Assembly (NCBI GenBank): GCA_002946415.1
Contig: NJPS01000038.1
Coordinates: 310,001 to 374,000, forward strand
Reading direction: 5' to 3'
Length of the DNA: 64,000 bases
Origin: Rutstroemia sp. NJR-2017a BVV2
Taxonomy: Eukaryota; Ascomycota; Leotiomycetes; Helotiales; Rutstroemiaceae
The position numbers were made by a program, and so were the translations under genes. The notes under the pieces are model-generated. The model did no database searches. It was given only the letters and a program-made list of their open reading frames with translations, and was not told the DNA's origin. This document shows, piece after piece, positions 37,101 through 48,142 of the stretch; position 1 is the first letter of the stretch; each line of letters opens with the position of its first letter.

Positions 37101-39222
37101 AGAACAAGGAATGACAGCTCTGATGGGCTGCGAAGGGGGTCAAAAGCGTGGTATTGCAGACAAATTCATATGTGTAGATCTTAACAAACACCTATCAAGT
37201 ACCTGGGTACTTTCTACCTTGGAATGGGCGACCCGCGAGGTGGCCAGCTAGGGATGAAAAACGAGCAGAATGAGTAAGAAGGTTAAGCATATTAACCATA
37301 GAACTACTTACGGAGAAGTTGTTGTATGGATGCAACAATGCTATGCGGTGTGATAAATGGCAGACGATGCATTGGTAGGTGATGCATCTCCCGGAGTCCA
37401 GAGATGACAACAAGGGGGTGGACGGGGAGGGAAGAGGAGGGAAGAGAAGGGGAGCGTTCTCGAACTCTTGCTTCTATGTAGACGGAATGCTATCGATATT
37501 GGTGCTGGGGTTGTTATACAATATTCATATAATATGACTGCATCCGTCTTTGCTCATGAAATTTTATAGATTCGAGCTTCAACAAAGCAGCTTCCCGCCA
37601 CTTTTCTTCATCACCTCCTCCGCCTTTTCCGCCCCCAATCGAATTGGCCTTCCATCCCTTCCATCCCTTCCATCCCTTCCAAGCCTTCCAAATCTCTTCG
37701 ATAGCCAATTCCTATTCCTAGATCGCACCGTACCGCACGCACTGCAACTCAGGTGGGGGATCTTTTTAACGTTAAAAAGGCTTCCCAGCAATTATTCCCA
37801 GCATTTTCCCCGGACCTTGGGTATATTTCCAGAAATAACGAGGCACATCCTTACGAAGTTACGAAGGATAGGATACATTTGGCCGGAACAGGGCAGCGAG
37901 CGCATTTGCATTTGCATTTACATTTACATTTCCACATCTTACGGCGGAAGGATCTCGTCGTCCACTGTCCCATAACCAGGTCGTATCCTTGAGCATCTCT
38001 GCATCAATCTGCCTTTAGTGTAACGACATTGCCGGCGACCTTACTGCTTTATACCCTATACCCGATACCTATACCTATACCCTATATACCCTACAGCTCG
38101 GGTTCCATCGTGGCTAGCAAATTCTAGGAAAGTCAAGGGAACACGACCTGACAAAAGGAGAAAAGGAAGAGCTGCTGGACTCCAATCTCCACTATCTTCT
38201 TACTACGTACTACCCACTACCCACTACCTACCCATAAACGAAAGCATATCTGCTCTCACCGGAGAGAACTATTCCTCTCCTCCAAAGCATTTCTACTTCG
38301 TTCTGCCTCCTGGGACATTCCAAGCATCATTGACTCAATTTATTCATCGTCGTGTCTAATTTGGCTGTTTTTATGGTTGTGGTCTAATTTCAATCACCAC
38401 AAAAAACAGACTTTGGGAACAAGCTTCGCTAGCCATTTTACTTACGACACTTCCTAAAACACCACATCAGCAAACCAGCTCATACATCATCACCACCGCA
38501 CCCGCACCTTCTTCAAATCTCCACCTCAACTCCACCTCCCGACCTTCCTTTGGCCTTCCTTTTTTCTCTCTTCGCCTCGCCAGGAAAACTAGGGAAATCA
38601 ACCGAAAAGATCATCGTATATATCTCACACTCATCCCTCCAACGATTCAAGTATAGCTCGACACGAAACTTAAAGGCAGGGCACACGCAGTCCTTCCCAC
38701 TCCATCTTCTTCGCCGGTACCCAATCTTCACCTCTTCAGTCGCACAATTCTTTGTACCACTCAAGTAGAAGCAGGTATTTCCGTTACAGCTTCTTGTGTC
38801 TCAAAACTATCCAATCTTTGCTCTTCCTCCATACCTGCAAAGGAACGACAAAGGCCAAAGCTTGGATTCACTTGGAACCTTGAACTTTGTGCAGCATTCC
38901 GCATTTAGAACCTGCGATATCTGCAATTGGTGGATCAATTCACTTTTCGGCCAGGAGCAGGAGTCAGTAGACGCAGAACAAACGATTACTAAGAGTCTTG
39001 AGTTTTTCAGCAATCCACGACTTAGTCAACTGCGCATCTTACGGATATCAAGGTGGACGTCTCCATCCTTCTGTGCCTAACCATCCTTCGAAGGATCACC
39101 TCGATTTCCGAACGATCTGATTTACGCTTTAAGCAGCTAGACACCGCCCCGGCCGTACGTGAAGACCTCTTTTCGCCGCAAATCCAATCTTTTTTCAACG
39201 TACCATCGCCGCCTCAGCCATC
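34163..39222. other. Gene-poor 5 kb region with simple repeats and a probable long 5' leader
   Basis: No convincing protein gene. Open frames of up to 152 codons (for example 35432..35890) have no domain and overlap others on both strands. Simple repeats include GAGGA-type purine runs at 34660-34695, GGTAGA repeats at 34960-34985, TCCATCCCT repeats at about 37645-37685, CATTTG/CATTTA repeats at 37905-37940, and CTATACC-type repeats at 38050-38095. The stretch from about 38250 is pyrimidine-rich and runs into the 39223 start, which suggests a long transcribed leader. Confidence 0.45.
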
Positions 39223-40257
39223 ATGAAGGGCCGTCCTATCGACCAGCTCGTTTACGAGTGCATGTTTACCAAACCCAAGGCAGGTGATCCTCAAAATTTC
39301 CAGGCCTTCTTGCAGCGAAATCTTGTGCCTGAAGTTCGCCTTGAAACTACAGCTTTCTATGGTCACCTCTGTTCGCAGGAAGCAAAGTACCCTGGCTTAG
39401 ACTACTCCCATCCGCCACACCGCGTCCGACTCTCCCGATTCCAATGGCACAGACGACTATTCCGCGCTTTCGATAACTTGAGACTTACGAAATCCGAAAT
39501 TGCAAGTTTGACAAAATGGGAGGGTACACGTTGGGCAAAGGAGAGATTCGAGAAAGAAGAGGGGGTCATCATTAGGGATACAACGGGAGACGGGATCAAA
39601 GATTGGGTACCACCGGAGTTGAGAGTTACCGGAACGCTACATACATTACGCGCTGATGTTGAAGATATGGAAGAAGATGGTGAAATGGAAGAGGGTGACA
39701 TGGAGGAGGACGACGACGGAGAGAGTGATACTGAGATACAAAGTGTGGGGATTGAACTCAACCAGAGATTAAGGGCTGCCGTTGCGCAAAGGGAAGCAGG
39801 CAACTCATCTATGCCTCTGGATGAGGAGTGGGAACAGTGGTTAAAAGATGCAGTGGAGCACGGATATCCAATCCCAAATGCGGAACTCAGTCCCAATGCG
39901 AATATTCCTGGTACTCGACCCGCCCCAGAACGACCAGCATTCATTGGCACACCTTCACAATATCACCAATCTATGGAGCAAGCTATCGCTGCTCACAATC
40001 GACGCAGGTTGAGGGAATTTTCATATGCCTCTGCACGATCACCTTCTCCTTCAACACCCGTCAATTACCGGGTAGGTGTTAACACATCCGCACCAATAGG
40101 TTCATATCCTCGCATGGACCAACGACGACCCTTAACGGGCATTGAGTACCATATCCGCGAAGCTCCCTATTCAACCTCTTCAGTACCAAGTTTACCGCCA
40201 CAAGTTTCCAGAACGAATATGTCGAGTACTCGCCCAAGTCAACCAAGATCCTCTTAA
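39223..40257 (+). CDS. Conserved fungal protein of unknown function
   Basis: Single-exon gene of 344 aa starting MKGRPIDQLVYECMFTKPK. The first 130 residues look well structured and conserved (RVRLSRFQWHRRLFRAFDNLR, then SLTKWEGTRWAKERFEKEEG). Residues about 145-170 are a long acidic stretch (EDMEEDGEMEEGDMEEDDDGES), and the remainder is Pro/Ser-rich and probably disordered. There is no signal peptide or membrane segment. I do not recognise a named family and give no function. The ATG context is tcATGaag. The pyrimidine-rich upstream sequence with short open frames suggests translational control by upstream ORFs, which is inference. Confidence 0.75.
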   Translation: MKGRPIDQLVYECMFTKPKAGDPQNFQAFLQRNLVPEVRLETTAFYGHLCSQEAKYPGLDYSHPPHRVRLSRFQWHRRLFRAFDNLRLTKSEIASLTKWEGTRWAKERFEKEEGVIIRDTTGDGIKDWVPPELRVTGTLHTLRADVEDMEEDGEMEEGDMEEDDDGESDTEIQSVGIELNQRLRAAVAQREAGNSSMPLDEEWEQWLKDAVEHGYPIPNAELSPNANIPGTRPAPERPAFIGTPSQYHQSMEQAIAAHNRRRLREFSYASARSPSPSTPVNYRVGVNTSAPIGSYPRMDQRRPLTGIEYHIREAPYSTSSVPSLPPQVSRTNMSSTRPSQPRSS

Positions 40258-41835
40258 TACGAAAACAGAATATTACTCATCTCCTCTATCTCTACCTCTA
40301 CCACACAACATTACAATGAATCACGTATCGGACCAAGAGCTGGATCCGGTACATCATACTCATCTACTCACCTCACCTCTCACAGCATTTTTTCTTCTTT
40401 TACGTCTGCTCAATCATTATCAATCTAGGTTATACCGGCGTTTCATTTTCTTACCTCTTGTCATGCATTGGGTTTTCCTCGGGTCTCTAGTCATATATTC
40501 CCAAGCAAGCATGGCGTTCTCTTTTTTACAAATTAAGGATGGTAGGGAAGGAAGGCAAGCGGAGGGCAGGTCGGTTGTCTAGTGTTGTTACTTTTTGTGT
40601 ATCTTTTTTCTTCTCTTTTTATTTATTCTCTTCCCTCTTCTCTTCTCTTGATCCGTCTATTCTATTCCTTTTGTGATTGCCTGCTTTTTATGCCGGCAAT
40701 GGCATTCGTGCATGGACGGCTGGGAGCGTCCGCTTTTAGGGTTTAGATCGTTGGGAGTCTATATGGATAGGCAGGCAAGGAGATTTCAATTTTTGGAATT
40801 GAGATCTTGCTGGCGTGGGTGGATGGACGGATGGACGGGATGGGATGGGATGGGCTTAATTTGATTTATTGGTTGGGCTGCCTCGCCGGCTGGCTGGATG
40901 GTTGGTCGGGGTCGGCTATTATGGGTATGGATGGATATGGATATGGATATGGAAGGAATGGCAGATACGGGAATCTGATATGGAATGGATGGGTGGATGG
41001 ATAGGAATAGGACCTGAATGAGGGCAGAGGTGGAGAGGAAGGAAGGGTGAAAATAAACAGGAGAGAATGATGAAAATTCAAAATAAAAAAGCAAAATAAA
41101 AAAGCAAAATATGATAACATAATGATTTATTTTGATATTGTTAGTAATGTGAACTAAATAAGATAAAATACATCTATCTGGATGATCGAACGTAGCGTAG
41201 CTCGGAAGATGGGGCATTCGATGGGATAAATAAGTATATCTTCAGTATTATCTCTGTTATTTGACTTTACTATCTTTCTGCTCGGCTCTTGAAATATCAT
41301 ACCTCTTCACCTACACTCATCTCATCTTATCTCATCTCATACCTAATACGTAAGTATTATTAAGTTATCATATCCTACATAAATATATATGCTATACCAA
41401 GTCTCAGCTCCATCTCCAACTTCAACTTGTCCATCATCTGATTTGATTTGATCTTGATTACCAACATACCATATGATAGCCTAATATAACATACGCCCCC
41501 CCCTTCTTCTGTCTCTCTCTATCTCTCTCTCGATATATTCACAAAGAATAGAAGACCATACTCCTAGATTCCACCCAAAACTCCATAAAATAAGAGATCG
41601 CCACGCCACGCTACGCCAAAGATGAGATGAGATGTGATGTGATGCGGACTGCCGATCCCACCTCTATGTGCATGCCCGTAACTCCGTATTACACCAGACA
41701 CCGTGCGATCCATTCCTTTCCATTCCGCCCAAGTCATATCATAAACGCAGATGCTAAATCAGCAACTCCCCCTCCCCCTCCCCTTCTCCCTCCCTCACCT
41801 GTCCCTCTCCTCCTCTTACCCACCCACATCCACCC
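40258..41835. other. Convergent intergenic region with microsatellites
   Basis: A 1.6 kb stretch between the stops of the 39223 gene and GCN5. It holds GGAT/TGGA-type repeats (about 40810-40860 and 40925-41005), a direct repeat of the 12-mer caaaataaaaaa at 41081-41110, a CTCATCT-type run at 41310-41345 and a CT-rich run at 41500-41535. No gene supported. Confidence 0.5.
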
Positions 41836-43084
41836 CTACTCCAACAAATGCGACCACTCCGGAATCTCCTTAATCAGCGAATACATATACTTCTCCAACT
41901 TATTCGCACTCTTCGCATACGGCGTCGTCTCATTATTATACTTCCGACAATTATTAAACACCAGCTTCGCATCCTTCACGAAATCATCCGGCGTAACATA
42001 AGCATCCTGCTCGAGCTTCTCTTCCATCGTCGCGAAATCCATCGGGTTGGTGATAACCTCGTAGTAATCCGCGACTTCGTCTTTATTTACCGGGTTCAAG
42101 AACGGCCAGGAGGAAGCATGGGTTTGGAGAGAAGAGAGCAGACGCTGGAGTTGTGAATGGTTGGGTCCGTGGCGGGGTTGTCGCGCAAGCTCGTCCATGT
42201 CGGGGGACCAGCCGGAGGCGCGGATCGCGGGGATCGACATGGGGTCGATTTTACAGACGCCGGATTTCCATTGTTTGGGCGGCTGGTGCACGACGTCGGA
42301 TTTGGAGAAGGCGCGGATTTTGGCGAGGACGGTTTCTTTTTGCTTGAGGAGCATGCGGCCGGCTTCGAGGTAGCGGACACGTGGGATCATGGAACATTGC
42401 ATGATGGTGCCGCCTTCGTAGTCTTTGATGTAGCCCATCCAGAGGGATTTGTCGAGCGTGATTTCTTTGGTGAAGCCTTGTTTTTTGAAGTACCCGATGG
42501 CGTAGTTATCGGCGTAGGTGAGGAAGTGCATGACGGGGGAGGTGGCTTTGACGTAGTCTTTTAGATGGGACATGAGATGGGCGCCATAGCCTTTGACTTG
42601 TTGATCGGAGGAGATGGCGCAGAAGACGATTTCGGCGAATTTGTGCTGGTCGAAGGGTCGGTATGTTATTCCTCCTACTACTTCTAATGGCTTCTTCACA
42701 ATCGCTATCGACAAATGCGTTCGATCGTATACGAGTCGCGCTATGTAGTCTTTCGGCATCTTGGGGAGTTGTTTCTGAAATATACATTTCAGACCTGTGA
42801 GAATTATGAAGCTTTCGCGTGTGTCATCGTTGTTGACGACTCGGAATTCGATCTCGCCATTGCGTTCTTCGATCACTGCTGGCTTATCTAATGTTAGTAT
42901 ATCGATGCCGAGGAGTACTAGATCTTTGCGCGCAACGTACCTTTTCCGGAAAGGGTATCACATTCGCTTGAGTTATGGGCTTCTTCTCCTCCACTTCTGG
43001 CGAATTGCTAGTCTTTATCCTCTTGGCTTCGAGCGGAGTACTGGGCTCATCGGTAGCCTTTCTTTTCACTACCATAGGACCCAT
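41836..43084 (-). CDS. GCN5: Histone acetyltransferase GCN5
   Basis: Two exons, complement(41836..42882, 42941..43084), 396 aa. The N-terminus is short and basic ([13 protein letters not shown]). The acetyltransferase domain has [19 protein letters not shown], containing the catalytic Glu in FAEI and the acetyl-CoA loop [22 protein letters not shown] and the [12 protein letters not shown] segment follow. The C-terminal bromodomain is at about residues 290-390 ([21 protein letters not shown], and the acetyl-lysine Asn in NNCRKYN). GCN5 is the catalytic subunit of SAGA and ADA complexes, acetylating histone H3 (K9, K14) at promoters. The intron donor is GAAAAG|GTACGT and the acceptor GATAAG|CCAGC. 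Identification is secure. Confidence 0.97.
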
Positions 43085-43769
43085 GGTGGGAATTTGACTG
43101 GAGTAGTTGAGCAAGACGAAGAGCTTCCCCTGTCCTCCAAACTTTATTCAGTTCGTACGTGATGTAGGCAGATGAAGACTCGGACGTTTATCGCGGGGTA
43201 CGACCCTTTTCGGATCGAGGATGCGCGCTGTTTTTGGGGTAAGGAGATTCTTTGTAGTTGTGGTTATTGCGGTCACTTCTTAGCGTCTGGGAACGTCGAA
43301 TAGCTGTGTCAGCACGACCAATAATAAACAACTATGAAAGAACAGATAGTCGCCGTTGCGCGCTAAGAAATCCGGTAGACACAATGCACCCCAAAGTAGG
43401 ATCTACTTAGAGCTGGTATGTAGAATTGAGAGCATGTAAAGGTTTGCTTGTTCGTGAATGTACATCAATATTGTTTGCGACAGGAAGGTTGTAGTTTATG
43501 ATAGAAATCTGGAGAACGTCTATCGGGATGCTCGATATAGATGTGGAATATTATGTCATCACACTAGTGCTATCTTAGCTCTGAGCTTAATTTTCGGTGA
43601 ATATATATTCCGACGCTAACCGTTAATGCTGTGGAAGCCAGATTGCTCGTCGTCAGCTTGAGCTTGTGAATGGTTGTTGAAGCTTGACCACACACCATTT
43701 CCAAACTCGACAAGTACCTCCTGCTCCAATTCCCCTCAATACCAACAATTGCCCTCAAAATTGAAGCTT
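43085..43769. promoter_or_regulatory. Divergent promoter region GCN5 / OST5
   Basis: A 685 bp region between the divergent starts of GCN5 (-) and OST5 (+). No gene seen in it. Confidence 0.45.
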
Positions 43770-44111
43770 ATGGAGTCATCATTGCACAAAGTTTGGGAGA
43801 GTGCCGCTGGCAATCCCTTCGTCCCAACTGTAGGAAAAGAGAGTCAATTCTTCGTGGGGTTCTCGCTGTTGATTATTGGAGTCCTTCTCTCCGGACTTTT
43901 TGGACTTAGTACGGATTTCAATTGAGACTCTTCTGAGGATACTAGACTAACGACGTATAGAACGATCACTACTTGCCGTTCCTCTTCTCGGAGTTCCTGC
44001 TTCGGCGGCCTTTGCGTACGTCCTGCTAGATTCACTGCCTGCATACATCCACTGACGCTTCCTAGAATTGGTTCAGTTTACATGATCTGTGCGGTCGGAG
44101 TTTATGTTTAA
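43770..44111 (+). CDS. OST5: Oligosaccharyltransferase subunit OST5
   Basis: Small three-exon gene (43770..43908, 43961..44015, 44066..44111) encoding 79 aa, easily missed. The product starts MESSLHKVWESAAGNPFVPTV, followed by two transmembrane helices (FFVGFSLLIIGVLLSGLFGL and, after KRSLLAVPLLGVPASAAFA, IGSVYMICAVGVYV). Size, topology and the SLLAVPLLGVPAS turn match Ost5, a non-catalytic subunit of the ER oligosaccharyltransferase that N-glycosylates secretory proteins. All three junctions are GT-AG and restore frame. Confidence 0.9.
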
Positions 44112-44285
44112 GATACCCCTCGGTCACCTCTACGACCTGTCACTCTCGCAGTTTTTGTACAATAGCTGGATGATATAAAAGCAAAGGAGTTTATACATTA
44201 TAATTCAAGTGATTTCATCGATACAAAAATCAAGACATTTACCCAGTCACACACCATCCCCGCTTGAAGACCGCATCCTTTCACA

Positions 44286-45378
44286 ATGTCGGCAACGGGG
44301 GAGGATGAAGCAGCTGTCCCAATCTTCAAGGCTGTATCTAGCTCTGCCCGTCAACTCTTCCAATTACTCAATACCATACGCTTCGCCCCCAAAGTTCAAG
44401 TGCAAATAACTGCTCAAGGCATACGGTTTGCAGTGGAGGAATCAAGGGTGATGCAAGGTTAGTAACTTACAATGATAGCCTGTGAATGCCCTAGTGACTG
44501 TCTTAGGAATCGTATTTTTAGACAAGGCTTTATTTACCACATTCAATTGTGCAGTTCCAACACCAGAAGTCGATGCAGACCAAGAAGATGCGTCAGACGA
44601 TATCCCAAGCTTCCAAATATCTCTCGTAGCTCTTCTTGAAACATTACAAATATTCGGCGCAGCGGATGCTGCCACATCTCGATTCTCTAAGCCCGAAAAC
44701 GACGGCTACAATAGCAATATCCGTCCTAATCGACCCAATGCGTTCAGCAACCAAGCCTTAGGCATGGCTGGCATATGTCGATTTTCCTATGCTGGTGAAG
44801 GATCACCATTTAGCATCATACTTGAAGAAGCAGGCGTTACTACCGTCTGCAATCTCAATACTTACGACCCCGAAGGTTCCGAAGAGATACCATTCCAAAG
44901 AGATGCCCTGCAAGTTAAAGTCATCATGCAAGCTCGTTGGCTTTTCGACGCTATCCAAGAACTAAACTCTGCTACCCCTAGCCGTCTTGACATCGTTGCT
45001 CTACCGGGCAAACCCTACTTTAGCCTATCTGCCACGGGTCATCTCGGTAGTGTGACTGTCGATTTCGCAAAGGGGAGGGAATTGCTTGAGACTTTCACGG
45101 TTAGAGAGCGCTGGTCGCAGAGTTATCGTTTTGATATGGTTAAAGCTGCGTTAGAAGCTATGAGGTTAGCTAGTAAAGTCAGTGTGAGGGGTGATGAGCA
45201 GGGTGTGTTAAGTTTGCAGTTTATGGTGGAGGTGGAAGGAGGTGGTGTTAGTTTTGTTGATTTTCGATTTGTGCCGTTTATTCGAGGAGAGGAGGATGAT
45301 GATGAGGAGGAACAGAGTGGCGATGCTGAGGATGAGGAGTATGGGGATATGGAGGATGATGATGGCACTGAGCTCTAG
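44286..45378 (+). CDS. RAD1: DNA damage checkpoint clamp subunit RAD1
   Basis: Two exons (44286..44457, 44507..45378), 347 aa. The PCNA-like fold is visible: SARQLFQLLNTIRFAPKVQVQIT at the N-terminus, GIRFAVEESRVMQGIVFLDKALFTTF, then ISLVALLETLQIFG and the C-terminal domain with SFVDFRFVPF. Rad1 (Rad17 in budding yeast) forms the 9-1-1 clamp with Rad9 and Hus1, loaded at damaged DNA to activate the checkpoint kinase. The C-terminus ends in an acidic tail (EEDDDEEEQSGDAEDEEYGD), common in fungal members. It follows OST5 on the same strand by 175 bp. Confidence 0.93.
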
Positions 45379-46047
45379 TTACGTAGGGAATCAATCGATT
45401 CGTCCTTGTTTGAACCCTGTGCACCTGATATCTTGATCCTCTTTATCGCTCTAAGACGTTATTCCTTGATGAGTCTCCAACGAAAAAAACCCAATTTCAA
45501 CTTCGTCGCCGTGGATATCGGTTACAATAGGGGCAATACTGCAGTACTTCGACAATGGCTCGCTGCTACTGAAGAAGATAGTTTTGGAAGTTTCCATTAT
45601 TCCTTATAGAATTACATCAAGCTTTAACAGTACTGCAAGCTCGAAGACTAAAAATGCCAAAATAGTCATTGATAGCACACTAGTCGCCCACAATCATAAA
45701 ATCCCTAATATACTGTTGCTACCAGAATTCCGCTCAGATAACCCGGTTATCATTTTCAGATCTCTAAAAGATCTAGGGATTTATATTGGTCCATCAATAG
45801 GAAAGCAGCAGTATCTTCAGTAAAAGCAGATACGTTTATCGCCATATGCTGTTCGAGTATCTCATGTAGTTGGAAGGAAGCGAAAGAAGCGTATCTCCTA
45901 ATTGTGCATTACTGCTCCAGTGACGGGGGCAGTTTGTAGGAGGTTCATGTGCACGCACTGCAGGCCGATGAAAGGCAGATCAATCACTCCGTAATTTCAT
46001 AATACCATGAGCGCAGTGGGGGATGTCATTTCGATCATTTCGGGTAA
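45379..46047. other. Convergent spacer RAD1 / COG7-like
   Basis: A 670 bp stretch between convergent stop codons. No gene recognised; short plus-strand open frames (45406..45823) lack domains. Confidence 0.5.
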
Positions 46048-47160
46048 TTACGAAGCACCTCTTAGCCTTTGGAGCTGATTGATGAAACCAAAAGCACCCT
46101 GCGTTCTACCATCATCCATACCAAAGAGAGAACTGGGCTCATCATGCACTGCTTCCGCCGTTTGGCCTACCTGACTATCCTGGCCCACATCTTTCAAAAG
46201 CTCGCGATGTCTATCTTCGACCATTTTAGCTAGACTCTCCACGAACTTGTTCCGTGCCCGTTCTTCTGCTGTGCCTTTCCATACAAGCGCGAGTTCCTTT
46301 AGTTCTTCTACCCTTTTGGCTGCAGCCTCGATCCCATTGATTGGATCATCCGCAGCCAGCAATCCTGCAATCTCCTCCCGTAGTTGCTTGGATACTTGTT
46401 GACCTTTCTCCTCCGTGGAATGAGCATCAGAGCCCGGTTCAGGAGCGGAAACAGATAGGAACGATGACGTAACCGAGACTTCTGATGGAGGAAAAGTCCA
46501 TGACATGGCATCCCCGAATGTTTTTATCACAGTATCCAAACGGGAGCGAACAAGTGTGAGAGTCCGCAACTCTGCTATATAAGGAGGATCCGCCACCTTG
46601 TTGGTATTGGTACTGGCGCTTTCTGCAATGGGTGTTTTCGGTATTGTCATGGTGGAGGATCGTGCTCTTGAGGTTGTAGGTTTTCGTGCAAGCTCGCCTT
46701 CGAGTCCCGCGGGAACAAATTTGGCCACATCATCATGTAATCCTTCGGTCAATGCCTCGGACAATCCTAGGGTTTCTCCTCTTAGCACTTCGACCTCATA
46801 TGCCAATCGACTTCCACTTCGTAAGATCTCGTCCGTCAACTGCGTAAGAGTGGTCGTGAGCCTCGTAGTGTGGGCGCTCAGATGCGATAGAAGAGTCTGC
46901 GTTTGGGTTGAGAGCTCAGCCAGCGGTACAGTGCTCTTCGTATTCTGTGAGCTGTTCGAGCTCTGGAGGGCTGGTAGGGTGGAATTCAGGTAATCTGCAG
47001 GGTCGAAGGAGGGGTTCAGGAAAGGCTGCAGGGCGGGATCCGCAGTGTGTGTTGATTTGGGTTGAAAACTGGGGTTATGCGAGGCATTCCGAGGTTGAGT
47101 TTGCTTCGCCTTGGAGCTGCTGTTTTGGCGATGGGGAATTGGGTTTGAATCCCAAGCCAT
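46048..47160 (-). CDS. COG complex subunit 7-like protein
   Basis: Single-exon gene of 370 aa, started at the ATG at 47160 (context aaccATGg). The open frame extends a few codons upstream. A disordered Ser/Gln-rich N-terminus precedes FDPADYLNSTLPALQ, a motif I associate with fungal Cog7. Helical segments follow: LTQLTDEILRSGSRLAYEVEVLRGETLGLS and RVEELKELALVWKGTAEERARNKFVESLAKMV, which look like coiled coils. The last 25 residues, with FGMDDGRTQGAFGFINQLQRLRG, are another conserved patch. COG tethers retrograde vesicles at the Golgi. The assignment rests on motif memory and could be another COG lobe-B subunit. Confidence 0.62.
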   Translation of the reverse strand: MAWDSNPIPHRQNSSSKAKQTQPRNASHNPSFQPKSTHTADPALQPFLNPSFDPADYLNSTLPALQSSNSSQNTKSTVPLAELSTQTQTLLSHLSAHTTRLTTTLTQLTDEILRSGSRLAYEVEVLRGETLGLSEALTEGLHDDVAKFVPAGLEGELARKPTTSRARSSTMTIPKTPIAESASTNTNKVADPPYIAELRTLTLVRSRLDTVIKTFGDAMSWTFPPSEVSVTSSFLSVSAPEPGSDAHSTEEKGQQVSKQLREEIAGLLAADDPINGIEAAAKRVEELKELALVWKGTAEERARNKFVESLAKMVEDRHRELLKDVGQDSQVGQTAEAVHDEPSSLFGMDDGRTQGAFGFINQLQRLRGAS

Positions 47161-48142
47161 GGTTAGAAAGGTATACAATTGATCAAACTCTCATATAACG
47201 TGGAATCGGTTATTGTCGCTGGCAATCCGTGGAACCAGACTCGAGCCAGGAAGCTCCAGAAGTTCCAGAAGCTCCAAATGGGTGGGGCTAGCCTTAGTAA
47301 GCTTTATCCTGCAGGGCAACCTTGGACAAGCTCACAAGGCGAATGCATTAAAATGAACTCGCGACGTTGAAGCTTCTTTTCCGTTCTACCACCCGATTGC
47401 AATTTCGAACGCAGGTCGTTTTTTACGGATATCAATTGGATTTGAGAGTCCTTCGCGAAAGGTTTGTGGATATACAGTAGACGCTCCCAGTTGTCGTTGC
47501 AGGACCGACCTTACTTTGTTGCACACCTCAAACAGCACTGGGAATGGAACTGATCTTGACAGCTTCACTTTCGTCATGCCATACGCGGGTCCTCTCAACC
47601 AGGCACAGCAGGCACAGCAGGCAGAATAGGCCGAGACACTGGAACTCTTTCGTAAGCTTTGGACCAATGGGAGATCGTCGCTGCTAGGTAACCTTAGTGC
47701 TAAAACCTTACTATTTAGTATTCACTACCTACCTTAGTTAGGTAGAACCGTGCCCCAGCTTGCCTACGAGGCTGACAGCTAGTCACGGTTCACTTCTTCT
47801 TCACTCATAGCTTTTTTACCACAATTTATTCTTGATTTCTATGAGGAACACTACAGATACTTCACCACCGCGACCAAATTCATTGCTTTGGTGTTTACCT
47901 ACGGAAACAAGGTCAATGTTCCATGTGATACTTCCATTTCCAGAAGCGCACCATATATTGAAGTCGACAGCCTCGTTGTAGGCAGCGACCTGGGAATTAC
48001 TTCAACATACGACGGCAATTTGGTTCCCCAAAACTTCCAGTCTCCCAACCCGGTTTCAATCGAGGTTTTTCAGGTTACAACTTTGGTGGTCCTTCTCTAA
48101 GATAGCAGGTCAACCCAAGCTGTCCATCAGCTACGCCGCACA
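47161..48142. promoter_or_regulatory. Divergent promoter region COG7-like / PARP-E2 gene
   Basis: About 980 bp between divergent starts. Short open frames (47386..47667 -, 47888..48100 +) show no domain. Several TTAGGTA/TACCTTA-like repeats occur at 47690-47745. Confidence 0.4.

Noticed and set aside
39402..39950. 182-codon minus-strand open frame inside the 39223 gene
   Set aside because: Its Ser/Pro-rich product arises from reading the acidic tract on the opposite strand.
40800..41010. GGAT/TGGA repeats considered as a CRISPR-like or minisatellite array
   Set aside because: No regular spacers and the unit is only 4-6 bp; a simple repeat in a eukaryotic intergenic region.
42157..42564. 135-codon plus-strand open frame across GCN5
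   Set aside because: GCN5 is certain on the other strand; this frame is Gly/Asp/Val-rich shadow.
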